Part shown: positions 25,219 to 43,820 of the stretch, one piece after another
Position numbering within the stretch: position 1 is the first letter of the stretch
Layout of the letters: every line of letters begins with the position of its first letter
Origin: Cloeon dipterum
Taxonomy: Eukaryota; Arthropoda; Insecta; Ephemeroptera; Baetidae
Assembly: GCF_949628265.1 (NCBI RefSeq)
Contig: NC_088790.1
Span: forward strand, 16,620,545 to 16,684,544
Length of the DNA: 64,000 nucleotides
Direction: 5' to 3'
Program-made: the position numbers and the translations under genes
Notes under the pieces: generated by a model
Database searches by the model: none
Told to the model about the DNA's origin: nothing
Seen by the model: the letters and a program-made list of their open reading frames with translations, nothing else

Positions 25219-27078
25219 TATTTCCAGCCCGCATGCGATAATGTGGGCAAAAACTTTCCCGTCAACACGCTAAATTTTTTACACAGCGCAGCCGTGAATA
25301 AAAAATGTAAAACCCTTCCGGCAGATGAATCTCGTCGACCCTGGCGACTCTCACCGTTGTTGATTAATTTGAAGACGTTCATCCTGATGGTGAACGCACA
25401 GCCATCAGATGATCAAAGGAGGTCCGAACTCACTGTATTAATTTCGCATCATTTCGCCCAATTGCTCCCAAACAAACACTCGTACACGCCGATTGTGACT
25501 CGTTTCCACTCCAACCTCCAACTCGCAAACAAACACACAGCACGAGCACGTGACGTTTTGGCCGTCACTCCTGGGATGGAGGGGAGAAAAGCTGTGACGC
25601 TATAATAAGCGCACGATAATTCGCGACGTGCCCTGGCAGTGCCTCATGACCAACAAAACCTGTTTGCCGAAATTATATTAATTTCTTTTTCTTACTCTTC
25701 GAACTCGATCTTGAACGTTTTTTACACTTTCTGAACTTTCACGACTTTCATGCTGTTGTGGTAAAGACAGGAAGTTGCAAAAATAAAGTATTATCATGCG
25801 GAGCTATCAGTTCATAAAAATGAAGGCGGTAAAGCATGAAGCATGGTGCAGGACCTTTTCCTGTTCAAAGAAATATTAAAAAGAGTTCAGCGTCAGTTAA
25901 ACATTATATATTATTCTTAAATGTTAACAATATAATTTATTGGGAGCATGAAAATTAACTGAAACCGCAACAAATTCTGCTATGTTTATATTTTTGTCGT
26001 TAAAAAAGAAACAACAGATCAACTTTTCACGATTATATAATTTTTTCGATGCGATTAGCTTTATCACAATTTTTAATAACAAAAAGATACAACTCTTAAT
26101 GATTTTTACAACATCAGGAATAAAGAAGCAAAGAAGGACAACCCAGTGTGGCACATTCTTAGGATTACACTCATGTCAATGATATATTTAAATGTACATA
26201 AAGTAATAATTATTTTATTCATCAAGATACTTCAAAGCGGCACTTATATTCAATAGATGTATCGTTTTTGTTATTATGTCAGGCAGGAATTATTCCATCA
26301 CTCAGGTATTCAGGATAAATATAGATCAAGGACAGACTGAACAATTTACTAGGCTTCAAATGCATGGCAGCAAAAGTATTTGAAAATGGCATCAGTATTT
26401 TGACAAGATGATACAAAAATAGCCAGAAATTAGAAACCTGGCCATGGAAGTTTTCGTGAAACATTCAACTTAAAAAGCAAACAATGTTAAGAATTTTAAC
26501 GCACTGACTAATTGCGAGTACGAGTATAAGATTTCCAGATGACCGAATATTACATATTAAGTCTCACTTGCGTTATTGTACAGCACTATTTACAAAGCTG
26601 CATCTACGATGCAAACCACATTTTTCAGTAAAATCACATGTATCGGATTAGAGAAATAGCGCATAAATTTTTCTTATGATTTGCACAGTTTTGTCTCTTT
26701 AGTAAGCATTCTCATACTGCAAATTACAAATGGTCGAAGCATCGTTTTTGGCATTGCTTACGCAGAAAGTAAGAATGGCACTTTCAGCTATCTATCATAT
26801 ATATATAAAACATGGTGTGCAGCAGTTCAACTGCGTGAATATTATTAGACGTATCACAGACTGGGAACCATGAGAAAATGCACAAATGGTGAATCATGTT
26901 AATATTGAGCTGAGTCGACGCAAGTCAGCCAGCGCGAGGAAGCTGTCTGACGTAGATGATTTGATTGTGTCCCTACACAACTGACATTCAATGCTTCGGT
27001 CACCGCTCAGACTTCTGCTCTGTGTCGATTGAAATCTACAGAAACATTACCATTATTTATCTACAAAAGAATTTAAAT
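25219..27078. other. ClC 5' flank and spacer to the MGAT4 3' end
   Basis: Holds the presumed ClC 5' UTR and promoter (25219-25620, locally GC-richer) and about 1.4 kb of AT-rich spacer. No further gene is supported. Confidence 0.5.
25547..25556. promoter_or_regulatory. E-box/CRE composite upstream of ClC exon 1
   Basis: CACGTGACGT joins a palindromic E-box (CACGTG) to a CRE half (TGACGT) about 330 nt upstream of the long-form start codon. CACGTG is the element used by bHLH-zip lysosomal and clock factors; use here is inference. Confidence 0.3.
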
Positions 27079-30000
27079 TTAAAATGAATCAGTTACTTCG
27101 TTTAGGATGACCCAGTTTTCGCTTTCGCTGTGAATGTTCAGTCTGAGCTCTTTTATCGGGAACAGCTTTGGATTAATAAACCCTTCCGCAATGCCAACTG
27201 TGTCAAATTTTCCTAAAACACGTTTCAATATGTAAACAACAAGATCACACATAAGGTGATGGAACCTTACCAACAATCACATAGCCGTCTGGGGTAACAT
27301 TCACTTCGCTGCTTGGCTTTTTGGCTGGCAGAATTTCGACAGTGGTATTGTAAAACCTGTCGGATGGATGCTCCGCGTTACCACTCCGAAACAAGTACCT
27401 GCAAATTACAAGATTAGCAATTTATTTGATAAAAAAATAAGGCGAGTTTGCTTTTTTTAGGTTTTAGTAACTTGAAAAAAATTAATTTTCTTACCCATGA
27501 TTATGAGTAATATACTCACAATTTTCTTAAGCAAGTTAAGTCAGTTTGAGAATTGATTGTATGTGCTCTCTGCTACGTTGCATAGCTTAAAATATTTTTT
27601 CAAGTTAGTTTTAGCACCTGTTTTGGCTATATAATTATTGCTTACATATATTTAAAAAAAAAATCCATAACAAGTCCATGTTAAAAAAAAGAATTTAAAA
27701 AATCAAATTGAATGAGAAATGTGTCAAAAAGCACAATAGTTTTATTTTTTTAATTTATTTAATAGAAAGGTTCCTCTAGTTTGCATAAAAATTTGAATAA
27801 AATAATTAGTGTTCCTAAACTATGTCTTTTTTGAATATCCAGGATAGATACAGCTTGTCGGTAATGAGCTCACAGAGTCCCAATAACACCGCCAAGCGGA
27901 TAACATGGGGCACAAGTGGCTGTAGAGAAGCTTGGGCCAAATGTGGCTATCTTTTCGCCTCCCCCCACCGAATTCTTTCATTTAAAAGCCAGACAATTTT
28001 TGTTCCTTAAGCCAATAGAAAGGTGGGAAAATCAGCCACTTGCAAAAGTTGAAAAGTCTTTAAGGCACAAAAAGATCTGAAGCATACCTTGACATGTTGA
28101 TAGGAGGATCATACTTGAAGGAAATGTGATCCCCTGCCTGAGGGGATAATCCCCAAAAGTAGTCCTCTCCAGCATATGCTCTGACCAGGGTGTGGTGTTT
28201 GTACGAAGTGACGCCACCCTCAACGCTCACTGCCTTGGGGTTGTTGGTGTGCGGGTAGAACAACATCAGCTTGCCATAATGTTTGTCCTGTACTCAGGTA
28301 TTAAAGCTCGGTGATTAAACTTTGATGAGCAGGGGAATTTTACCTTCAACTTTTGCACTTTTCCTTTCAGTGATGAGTGAGTTCCGATGTGTTGGAAGAG
28401 CGAAGGCTTGTAATGCAGCCAAAGTGCGTTTTTCGCCTTCTTGCACATTTTCTGAGAAATCGCAATTCTGCTTTAGCTTTGAAATGTTCATAGCGAAAAT
28501 TCTTCAAACCTGGTCTTTGTCGAGGCTGCAAATTTTTGTTGTGATCACGTGATCCAGTAGCCAATCGACAGGCTTGTCGGTGTAAAACATGATGAAAAAC
28601 TGCACTAGCCAGGGCAACTCGACGCACTTGAACATTTTGCCAATGAATCCAAGTTGGCAAAATTCAATGACAAACCAAGGTTCATTCTTCGCGATCTTTT
28701 GATATGAAAAATCAAGCATGGTGGTGAGAAATCCAGGCTTGGCCAGTATGTCATCCTCCAGTTGTGTGTAAAAAAGGCCTGAAAATGGGAAATGATAGGA
28801 ATATGACACGGAATATCAAGCAGACGACACAAACCTCTTGACTGGGCGTACATCATGAGAAAGGCAAAGTCCAAATTCTGTTTTGTGCGCCACCTGAACC
28901 TTTCAGGAGAGTCACCTAAGGTTGGAGTAAGGTTGGTCAAATCAGGGTAGTAAGAAGCAGGTGGGGATATTATTTCGATCAAGCCAGCTTCCACATGAGG
29001 AGAAAACCTACGAATTTAAGGTATAGCTCATTTTATAGACACAGCGCAAGGTCTTACTGCATTTCAATTTCCTTTGCAACAGAAACAACATATTCCAGGT
29101 CTGTTTCAGCTACAAAAACAATAATCAAAGTTTTAGCTTGCTCCTCTGGGCTCAAATTCTGAATTAAATTCTGCAGGGTTGTGAGCAAGTAGCTCTGTAC
29201 TTCTCGTTTCACTGTTGGCACGCCCAGCACCATTGACACTGAAACAAAAAGTAATGTGGTGAATGACGAGCTACTCAAATACGGTAATATACTAGGCGAG
29301 CTTATGCCAACTGTAGGCTTAAGGGTGAAGTGGTGAGAGTAGTTTAAATACAACTGCACATTAAGCTTGTCTCTTACAAAAGTCATGAATATTGGTGAAT
29401 TTCTACGATTGCAAAAAACTGTTTTTTGCGGGGTTTTCTGCAATTTTGCAAATTTTTCCAACACACATTTTTATTGGATATAAAAAATTCTCATGATGGA
29501 CGACCAAAATTAGAGATTTTTTTCGAATCAGTTAAAATACCTCTGGTTTCACCAGACGACCAAAACTTTTAACTCTAATCGTAATTTTCCAAAATTTCTG
29601 ACTTATTTGGCAAATCATGTGACCTTGGTAGCAGAAAAAATTGCGTATAGCTCAACAACCAAACGCGAATTTCCTTGTTGCAAGAAAAGGGCAACAATAA
29701 TATATTAAGCCATTATCACGATGATATCAAGGACCCTTATTTCATGCAGCTTCTTGATAATCTTTTATATTAAATTAAACTCTGACTTTCGGAATAAGAC
29801 ATGACATGATTAAGTAAATCATAACTATACTAACCTCCATTTCTGCCCTTTGACATCTGATATGCTGGTTTGAGGCTTGATGGATTGTGAAGCAAGTGAG
29901 GAAGAAAGTGGTAGACAGATGGCATGTGAAGTGCTGCTGAGCCCCACTCAAAACTGGTCAAATTCTTCAGCAATTTTTGCGCCTCCGAGTCAACTCCAGA

Positions 30001-31256
30001 TGCACCAACTGATAAATTCTCTAATAAAATAGTAGAAACTAAGTCTTTTCAAGTTTCAGTGTTGCAATGTGTTTATTTACCAGATTTTGAGGTGGCTAAA
30101 ATGTGGGATAGATGACTTGAGAGAACTCTTACTTCCTGCAGCCTCTCTTGATGTAAAGAATCAAGGTGCTGGATTTTCAGTTGAAGTTCAGCCATCTTGG
30201 AAGTCATTTGTTGCTCCAGACTCAAATCTATAGAATAAGTCTGGATTTTAAACATTTATAAATGCTGCTTTAACTGTACAGTTACGCAAAACGGCAAAGT
30301 GAAAAAAATATGTACGTCATTTTTCAAGAAGCAAGAAAAATTAACCTTGAACTCAATCATTATGATTATAACCATGATTACTTTGTAAAATTTATTTTTA
30401 ATTATTAACTTTGCCACAAATTAACCGTGTGATGAACGCAATATTTATCTATACTCAAAATTACGTAGTAATTAGTCATGCAATCGCTCTACAGTTTTGG
30501 TTTTGGATTTGTTTGCAAAACTACAGCAGCGTATTGCACAAAAAATAAACTAGTGAAATTACTTCTTTCGCTGTCCTAATTTCGCTGTAAAATTAATACA
30601 CGCGAAAAAAGATACACTTAATATATTGAGGAAATATTGATAGAAAAGATTTCAAAGTTGAGTATTGACAAATCTATAAATAATTTCATGCGATTTTTGT
30701 TAGTCATTTTTTTACATTGGATGATATTTCCATAATTTTTTGTTATAATACGTCAGTAAAAAATTGACTGCACGATTTTTTTTCAGGGAAATTGAAAAAT
30801 AGTATTTGTTTTGGCCACAAATTTTCTTTTAAAAGAACATTAGGGACCACAACGCGGTTTGTGTTAAAAATTGTCTCTGGTCGGCCAGCACAGCTACGCT
30901 GATATTATGCTGATAGAAGTAAGTGATAAAGGGTCTTGTGAAGCCTTTTTTATCTGTGAAATTGTTACTGCTGAGAGAACTACAAACATGTGTGCGTACA
31001 CTGATTGTGGAAAAGCATAATCTTATCTCTACAACGCTAGACCAGTGCTAATCATATTTTATCACAGTTTGATGATTTCTGTTTGTGACAGACAGTTTTC
31101 TGTGATTTCATTAAACCATTGTGGGGTTTACTGTGACTCAAGTTACGTAAATAGATGCGTACCTGGCTCAGCGAAGAAAACAAATGCACAAAAAGGCACA
31201 AACATGAGGAAAAGCACCAGCAACACGGTCTGGCGTCTCCTTGCCAGACATCCCAT
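27079..31256 (-). CDS. Mgat4: Alpha-1,3-mannosyl-glycoprotein 4-beta-N-acetylglucosaminyltransferase (MGAT4/GnT-IV type)
   Basis: Golgi enzyme that adds a beta-1,4-GlcNAc branch to the alpha-1,3 mannose arm of N-glycans (GT54 family). Exons: 31163-31256, 30081-30227, 29835-30020, 29058-29238, 28835-29007, 28510-28778, 28344-28451, 28088-28287, 27271-27398, 27079-27212. They give 539 aa, close to human MGAT4A/B (about 535). Type II layout: short basic tail MGCLARRRQ, signal anchor (about residues 10-30), coiled-coil stem with heptads ([20 protein letters not shown]), then catalytic domain. Family blocks: [49 protein letters not shown], the metal-binding QLEDD (about 265-269), and [14 protein letters not shown]. 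The carbohydrate-binding-like C-terminal part is complete ([19 protein letters not shown]). The MGAT4A versus MGAT4B distinction is not meaningful for an invertebrate. Confidence 0.94.
29625..29698 (+). repeat. Half-copy of the fold-back element
   Basis: This plus-strand segment, including AATTTCCTTGTTGCAAGAAA, matches one arm of the 13013-13150 hairpin read on the minus strand, from the GGTAG...AATTGCG part through the CAACAAT part. It lies in an intron of the MGAT4-like gene, so the element is dispersed. Confidence 0.65.
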
Positions 31257-33673
31257 AGTGACCTGGAAAAAATGTTGGGAAATTAAGAGCCTGTGAAAAT
31301 TTTTACTCTAGATCCCGACACATTTAAACATTTTTTCCCTTAGCATTCACTTTTGGGTTCTGGGTTCTGCAACAATGCGATTTACAAACACGATAAAAAT
31401 AATATGAACCTTTATAAAGTTAAACAAAAACGCCATGCAACATTAACGAGAGGAAAAAATTGTGATGTCGCACTATAAATTTACGAAATTTAATAAAAGA
31501 ACGCGACTGGTAACCAACAATTGTTAACTTATAGTGCCGTGTGAAACTTTCCTTGAATATTAGGTACGTTTCCATTTTACGTGTAAAAGGTAAGACTAGA
31601 GTTAGAATAAAATAATATATACATTTAGAGACAATTCCGCGTTTTGCTAAGATGTTAGTGGTAAAATATTTCGCTCATGGACGACCAAATTTTGTTATAA
31701 TTTTAGTAATTTTAATGCCGTATACATCATAACCCAAACGAGTTTTACATATATACTTGATACAGATATATTTTTAAGGAAGTATTATTAAAGTTAAGAT
31801 GTCGACACTCAACGTTAGGTTTGAAAATGAGTAAAAATAGATCCTTGTTGCAGTAGCTTAAAAAAATGTTTCCTCTTACAATTAGTTCCCTTCTTTAAAT
31901 AAAATATATTTGTTTAAAAATAATCTGTATCCTTTTTGATAAGCTCCATAGTGAACGTAAAACAGAAAAATATGCAGCCGGACAAAATCTAATCAAGTGT
32001 TTGAGGAGATTTTACCCTAAGTAAGTCTGAAACATTTTCAAAGCGGTTCATACCCCTTTCATAAGCAATAAAATTTTGTATGTGTCTATAAATGCTGAGG
32101 AAGAGTTTCTTGTCTCTTTTATCTATCTAGGTCCGTTATGCTCAGGTCAGGGATTCAAAGGTTACTAATAGCACCAACTATAGTAAACAAAATGATTGTA
32201 ACCGAAAATAATTTCTCCTTTGCTTTGTGAATATTCAAATAGGGATCAAAACTTAACTCTAAAAATAATGATATAACATTATATTTTAAATTAGTATTTA
32301 GTTAAAATATAGCCAGTTAGGCTGAAACCAGTGAATTGCCCGTATTTTAGACACAAACAACAATATAGTGTGAGCGTTTATCATATTTTGCAATCTAAAA
32401 AAATTTATCTATTTATTTATTTTTAATAAAAACTATATAACCAAAGTCCTAATAAAAGATTGATGTCCAAATGGCGATATATGATATTGACATTATACCA
32501 CGTTATGTTAAATCCGAACATTAACTTTAATCTTAATGCCTGAGGGCCACCAATAGCCTATTAAAAAATTTGCACGAAAAATCTGCCGTGCTCGAAAAAG
32601 AGCAAAGAGCACACGAATTGCAGAGCTCGCATTGAAAGGAAAACATCAATTTACCTAACACTCGAGTGCCAGTGGCCTATAGCTTCTCGGATTCGTGCAT
32701 GTATCCAAATACTTGAAGAAAATCATAGGAAACAACCATGTCCTGGAAATTGTTTCTTTAGAATAATTCACATCGAGACATCAAAGGACGCACACTCCTT
32801 TCGCTTTATGAAAACCAGTTTTGCCTACTGATAGCGTTAACAAGGGAGTTGGAACAAAGTGGTGGTACCTAAGTTGCATACGGGCAGAAGATAATCCATG
32901 GGAAGGAATCAGTTTCAAACTCCACTTTCCACTACCCTTTCCAAATTTCATGTTCACTTTTACCGGTTCCAAACACCCATTAACAGTCAAACAATTTAAT
33001 ACTGTGACTAAAACGTTCAGTCTGATGCGTCTTTTAGATTAACTTTTTATTCATTTGATTAGAACCTAAAATTCATCTTGTTTTAAATCGAAAAAATGGT
33101 ATTTCACTACGATTATCCTATTAAAACTGCACCTGTCTCCATACAAATAACCGCTAGACCGGTTATTTTGCAATTTGTTCTTTGTTCGTTTTAACCGTTT
33201 CTGACGCAGCTGATCTCTGACGTCACTCTCCTCTCACACAGCAATCATAATATTAATGATACGTAAGAATAATAATATAAATTTGTCACTAGTCACTACT
33301 GAAGCCTCAAATTCGATCGCTTCAGTTCATCATTGCTGTGTATTATTGAGGACCCTGCTTTCGACACCTTTTATGCGTATCGGGCAAAGCCTGTAAACAA
33401 CTATGTATCGCAGGTTTTGAGAGGGGTGCGAAATACTTATTGCCAGCATACTCCTCGTCCGAGGTTCCTGGGGGAAGATTTTGTGCAGCGCTGTGGGTCA
33501 AGGCGAGCACAAAAATAAAACACGTAATAGGGATGCATTTGCCAACGGACCTGGCGCTATTTTTATTGCATTGACACGCAAATCGTGTCAAGTCTAGTAG
33601 AGCGAGCGAGCGTCATTTCGTCCCAGCCTCTCATAGAAGCACAAGTCGCTTCTCTATTGAAGCGATCCATGTG
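31257..33673. other. Divergent intergenic region between MGAT4 and DCAF6
   Basis: Contains the 5' flanks of both genes. An acceptor just upstream of the MGAT4 ATG (TTTCCAG on the minus strand near 31263) implies a spliced 5' UTR exon here. Open frames at 32781-33042 are unrecognised and probably noncoding. Confidence 0.5.
33218..33225. promoter_or_regulatory. Perfect CRE palindrome in the divergent promoter
   Basis: TGACGTCA lies about 450 nt upstream of the DCAF6 start and 2 kb upstream of the MGAT4 start. It is a consensus CREB/ATF site; activity is not shown by sequence. Confidence 0.4.
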
Positions 33674-40244
<6,571 letters not shown>

Positions 40245-40409
40245 CAAGCTGTACTTGGCAATCAAACGACTAACTCGCCAGCTGAAAATATGGTTTTGTG
40301 ATCACCTCTGGACTATTTGAGTTTTTCATGAATCATGCACTCTCCATTGTGATAAAGAAAACAACTCTTGTCTATATATTTGGGTGAGCTTGTAAAGAAG
40401 AGCTCAACT

Positions 40410-40905
40410 TAAAATGTTATATATTTTACTTAAAATAATGATTTTAATCTGGTAACTTATCATTTATCAGTTTTCGTTTCATACATTGTAGTGAGAGCAT
40501 TGTAAATATTTGGCTGTTTTAGAGGAAGTATTTGCAGTATAATCTTTATTTAATCGTCACATGATTTGATGATACATTAATTATCATTTGATATACATCT
40601 CGGTAGACTTTAATTTTTCGTCTTTGAGAAGCCTGATTTAATGGATTTTTTTAGAAACGTAAAATGTTATATTTTACTTAAAAATGATTATAACCTGGTA
40701 ACTTATCATTTATTTAGGATTTTCGTTTCATAATTTGTAGTGAGAGCACTGTAAATATTTGGCTGTTTTAGTGGAAATAATATTTGCAGTATAATCTTTA
40801 TTTAACCGTCACGTGATTTGATGATGTACATATATTATTCTCTTTTGATATATACATCGGGGAACTTGAAATTTTCGACTGAGAAGCCTGATTTATTGGA
40901 TTTTG
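40410..40905 (+). repeat. Two-copy tandem duplication of about 245 bp
   Basis: Units at about 40410-40655 and 40660-40905 share long runs such as GGTAACTTATCATTTAT, GTAAATATTTGGCTGTTTTA and TTTGCAGTATAATCTTTATT, with small indels. They lie just past the DCAF6 stop, probably in its 3' UTR. Confidence 0.75.
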
Positions 40906-41014
40906 TTTATGAAAAGCGTACCTTTAAGAAAACGTTTCTATTAAATTAATGAAATTATATATGTGTGATAGTTTCATCAAAGATGTTTGATAATTATTGC
41001 AACTTTGTAAAACA

Positions 41015-41020
41015 AATAAA
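41015..41020 (+). terminator. Candidate poly(A) signal of DCAF6
   Basis: First AATAAA seen after the DCAF6 stop, about 770 nt downstream and beyond the tandem duplication. Confidence 0.35.
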
Positions 41021-43820
41021 TATAATAAGACATTAGAATGAGTGGAGTTCTTTGTTTTCGCCTGCCAGAGATGCTTCACTAACTCCTGTGTTTGAGTGCT
41101 ATAATTTCCCTCCATTTCGCATGAAGTGACTAACAAACAGATGGAAACATAAATAATTGTTTCGAATCAAGGCATTCAACACCTGTAAATGCCCATCTTT
41201 AAACTTCAGTTTTCGCATTTAAAATCTTGTCAAAATCATCCATGGGCAAAACCAAATTGGCGCAAAATATATAATTATTTCACAGGTTCGCGACCTTTGG
41301 CACGCCAGAGGAGACAAGCAAGTGCAGACCTTTCCTGAGCCCAACTGAACAATAAAATGTTTGCAACAACGTGTTTTCCCCAAAACACAAGTTTGTGAAC
41401 AACTCTTCTGATACTCACTCCAACTATTTATTAACACAAATAATTTTTATGTTTGTTCTTTACAACATTCAAATTAATTATGCTACATATTATGTCAATA
41501 TTATTTTATGGCTGTCGTTTTTCTGTTTACGCCCAGCCCCTTGTGATCGAATAATTAGCAATTTTAGAATCATGTACCTCCCCAATAGCAGATTAGTTTA
41601 AATTTTTATTCTTTGACAAATAATATTATGCTATTTTGAGTATCATCGATACCAAACTGCAATATGGTCATGTATTTTTTGTGTTTAAATTGTTCCTCTA
41701 TGTAAGCGGACCGAAATTTTTGTGATAAATTATATAATCCTCTGTAATTTGCAGCATACAATTGGATAAATGTTTCACCAAAATGTGCTTTGAATATTAT
41801 TTGTAAAATAAATCATAATAACTTTGCAGATATTTACATTAAAAAGCGATAAATTCAAATTTTACTTACATTTTTGTCCTTTCTATTTTGAGTGTCAAAC
41901 TTTGAAAACCCCTGCAATAAGACTCTAAAAACTGAAAAGTAAAACACGTATGGCATAAATTATTATAAATAACTTCTATGTCTATGACAATTATTTAATT
42001 TAGCTAATTTAATCAATATAGTAACAAAGCAATAGTAATTCAGGTTGTGAGGAAAGATGAGGTATATCCATCACCGCCTGCTATAAGCACACTATACTTT
42101 GACGTGTATTTACGTTGATAAACAATGAATTGTTAAATAAAATTGGTTGAACTTTTTTAAAGTCAATTTTGACTAAAACTACATCAGTAGAGACACTGCA
42201 AAACATTTCCATCAATATAAAAAATGCGATAAAAAACATTTTTCCATAAAAAATAATAACATAACATGAAATTATGGAGGTATAATTTATTTCATTGCAT
42301 ATTTAATTTATTGGAAAAATACAAAACCCACAACGCGTGTGTAAAAAATAATACTTTTTGTTATAACACATCAATAAAAATTCAATAAATTATTAAAAAA
42401 ATTATATATGAACTGTCTTTTCAAACCATTTTGTAAGTATTATTTAGAAAGTTTTTTTTCCGTCTATTTAAAATAGTATTTTACTAAATATATTCATATA
42501 CTTTATCAAATATTCATATCCCGGAAAAAAATCGAGAGAGTAATATGAAACTTGTATTATAAAAGAGTCGTGGTCCTATGGCAGTGCTGAGAAATTTTGG
42601 TAGATATGTCTAACTCTTTCCTCCTTTCATCTTATTGTAATTAAACTAATTAAATAAGGCAAAAGACAACCCGGTGCTAGAAGTCAGAAGCGGGAAGCGG
42701 GCTTTAGCGCAAACCATAAAATTACGCTCATGAAGTTCACTTGAGCACTAGCAGGTGGTGTCTGGATCTGGTCTGGATTGAGTTTACTCTCAATTTTCAT
42801 TGGTCCAAGTTGCCGCGGCGCCCGCGGTGGCTCACGGTGGCTCCCAGTTTGTTTTTGTTTGCGCTGTGATGTGATGAGATGCTCTTTCTCACACATGGTT
42901 TCACTGACAACTACATAACTGTCTGACAGTCATTGGCGATAGTATAAGCGTTAGCGGAACGGTAGCACATGATTAGATTTTAGTCTTCCGTGCGTACTGC
43001 GACCTGCGACTGCTACGTACTCGCATAGGTTTTTATGTAGATACATGAGATGTTGCAGCATAATTGTTTCTGTCGAGAACGAGTACGAGCCATTGCGAAG
43101 TGAAGAAGCAACATTATCTGGTCTGCTGGAGTCTTGTTACATACGTCGCTAAATTGGTCTGTTACATTATATGACAGTCATCAGTCCAACCGTCTTATTT
43201 CTAACATTCTCATTCCAGACTAACTGCATAAAATTAGGAGACGGCCGAGGTTGACGCAGCATTTGATTCATTTTATTGCTGCTGGTTTTTAAGGTAGATA
43301 CTTATGTAATGTGTTTTGAAAATTTTTGTTAAAAGTACATAAGTTTGTATACTATGGAAAAATTGCACTTTTCACCGCGACAAGTTTTCACCTCATATTA
43401 AGTATGATACTTAAATATATATTATTGGATTCTCATGTCGAGATGTGTACGTAAAACCTTGTGGAAGCTAATTTTTCCATGATAAATAAATACTCTTGTT
43501 TCAAACTCGCAGAGAATCAAGATGGTTTGGCTTGGTAGCGGCGGTTACCAGCACAAAAAAAAATATTGACAAAGGGTCACAAATTTTTGCATCAAAGAGC
43601 AATTTTTTAACTAATATTGTGGTCCATTTTGACTTGTGAGATATCGCTGCTGCCACAGCGATCAAAGCTCCTTAATAATGAATTGAAATACTATTCTTGA
43701 AAAGCAAAAAAAATAATTAGACAAGAACAAGAGCTATATGGATATTTTAATGCCTGTGCACTTTATAAATTAAGATAAAATATCTTGATTAAATTTTAGG
43801 TCGCTGCACATAACTAAAAA
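41021..43820. other. Intergenic region and MBD4 5' flank
   Basis: About 2.8 kb without a supported coding gene. It is AT-rich to 42540. A GC-richer patch at 42700-43150 includes CCGCGGCGCCCGCGG and many CpGs and is a plausible MBD4 promoter. A TTTTAG acceptor just before the MBD4 ATG implies a noncoding first exon here. Confidence 0.4.

Noticed and set aside
32781-33042. Open frames on both strands in the MGAT4-DCAF6 spacer
   Set aside because: No recognisable domain, no splice partners found, and composition matches the spacer.
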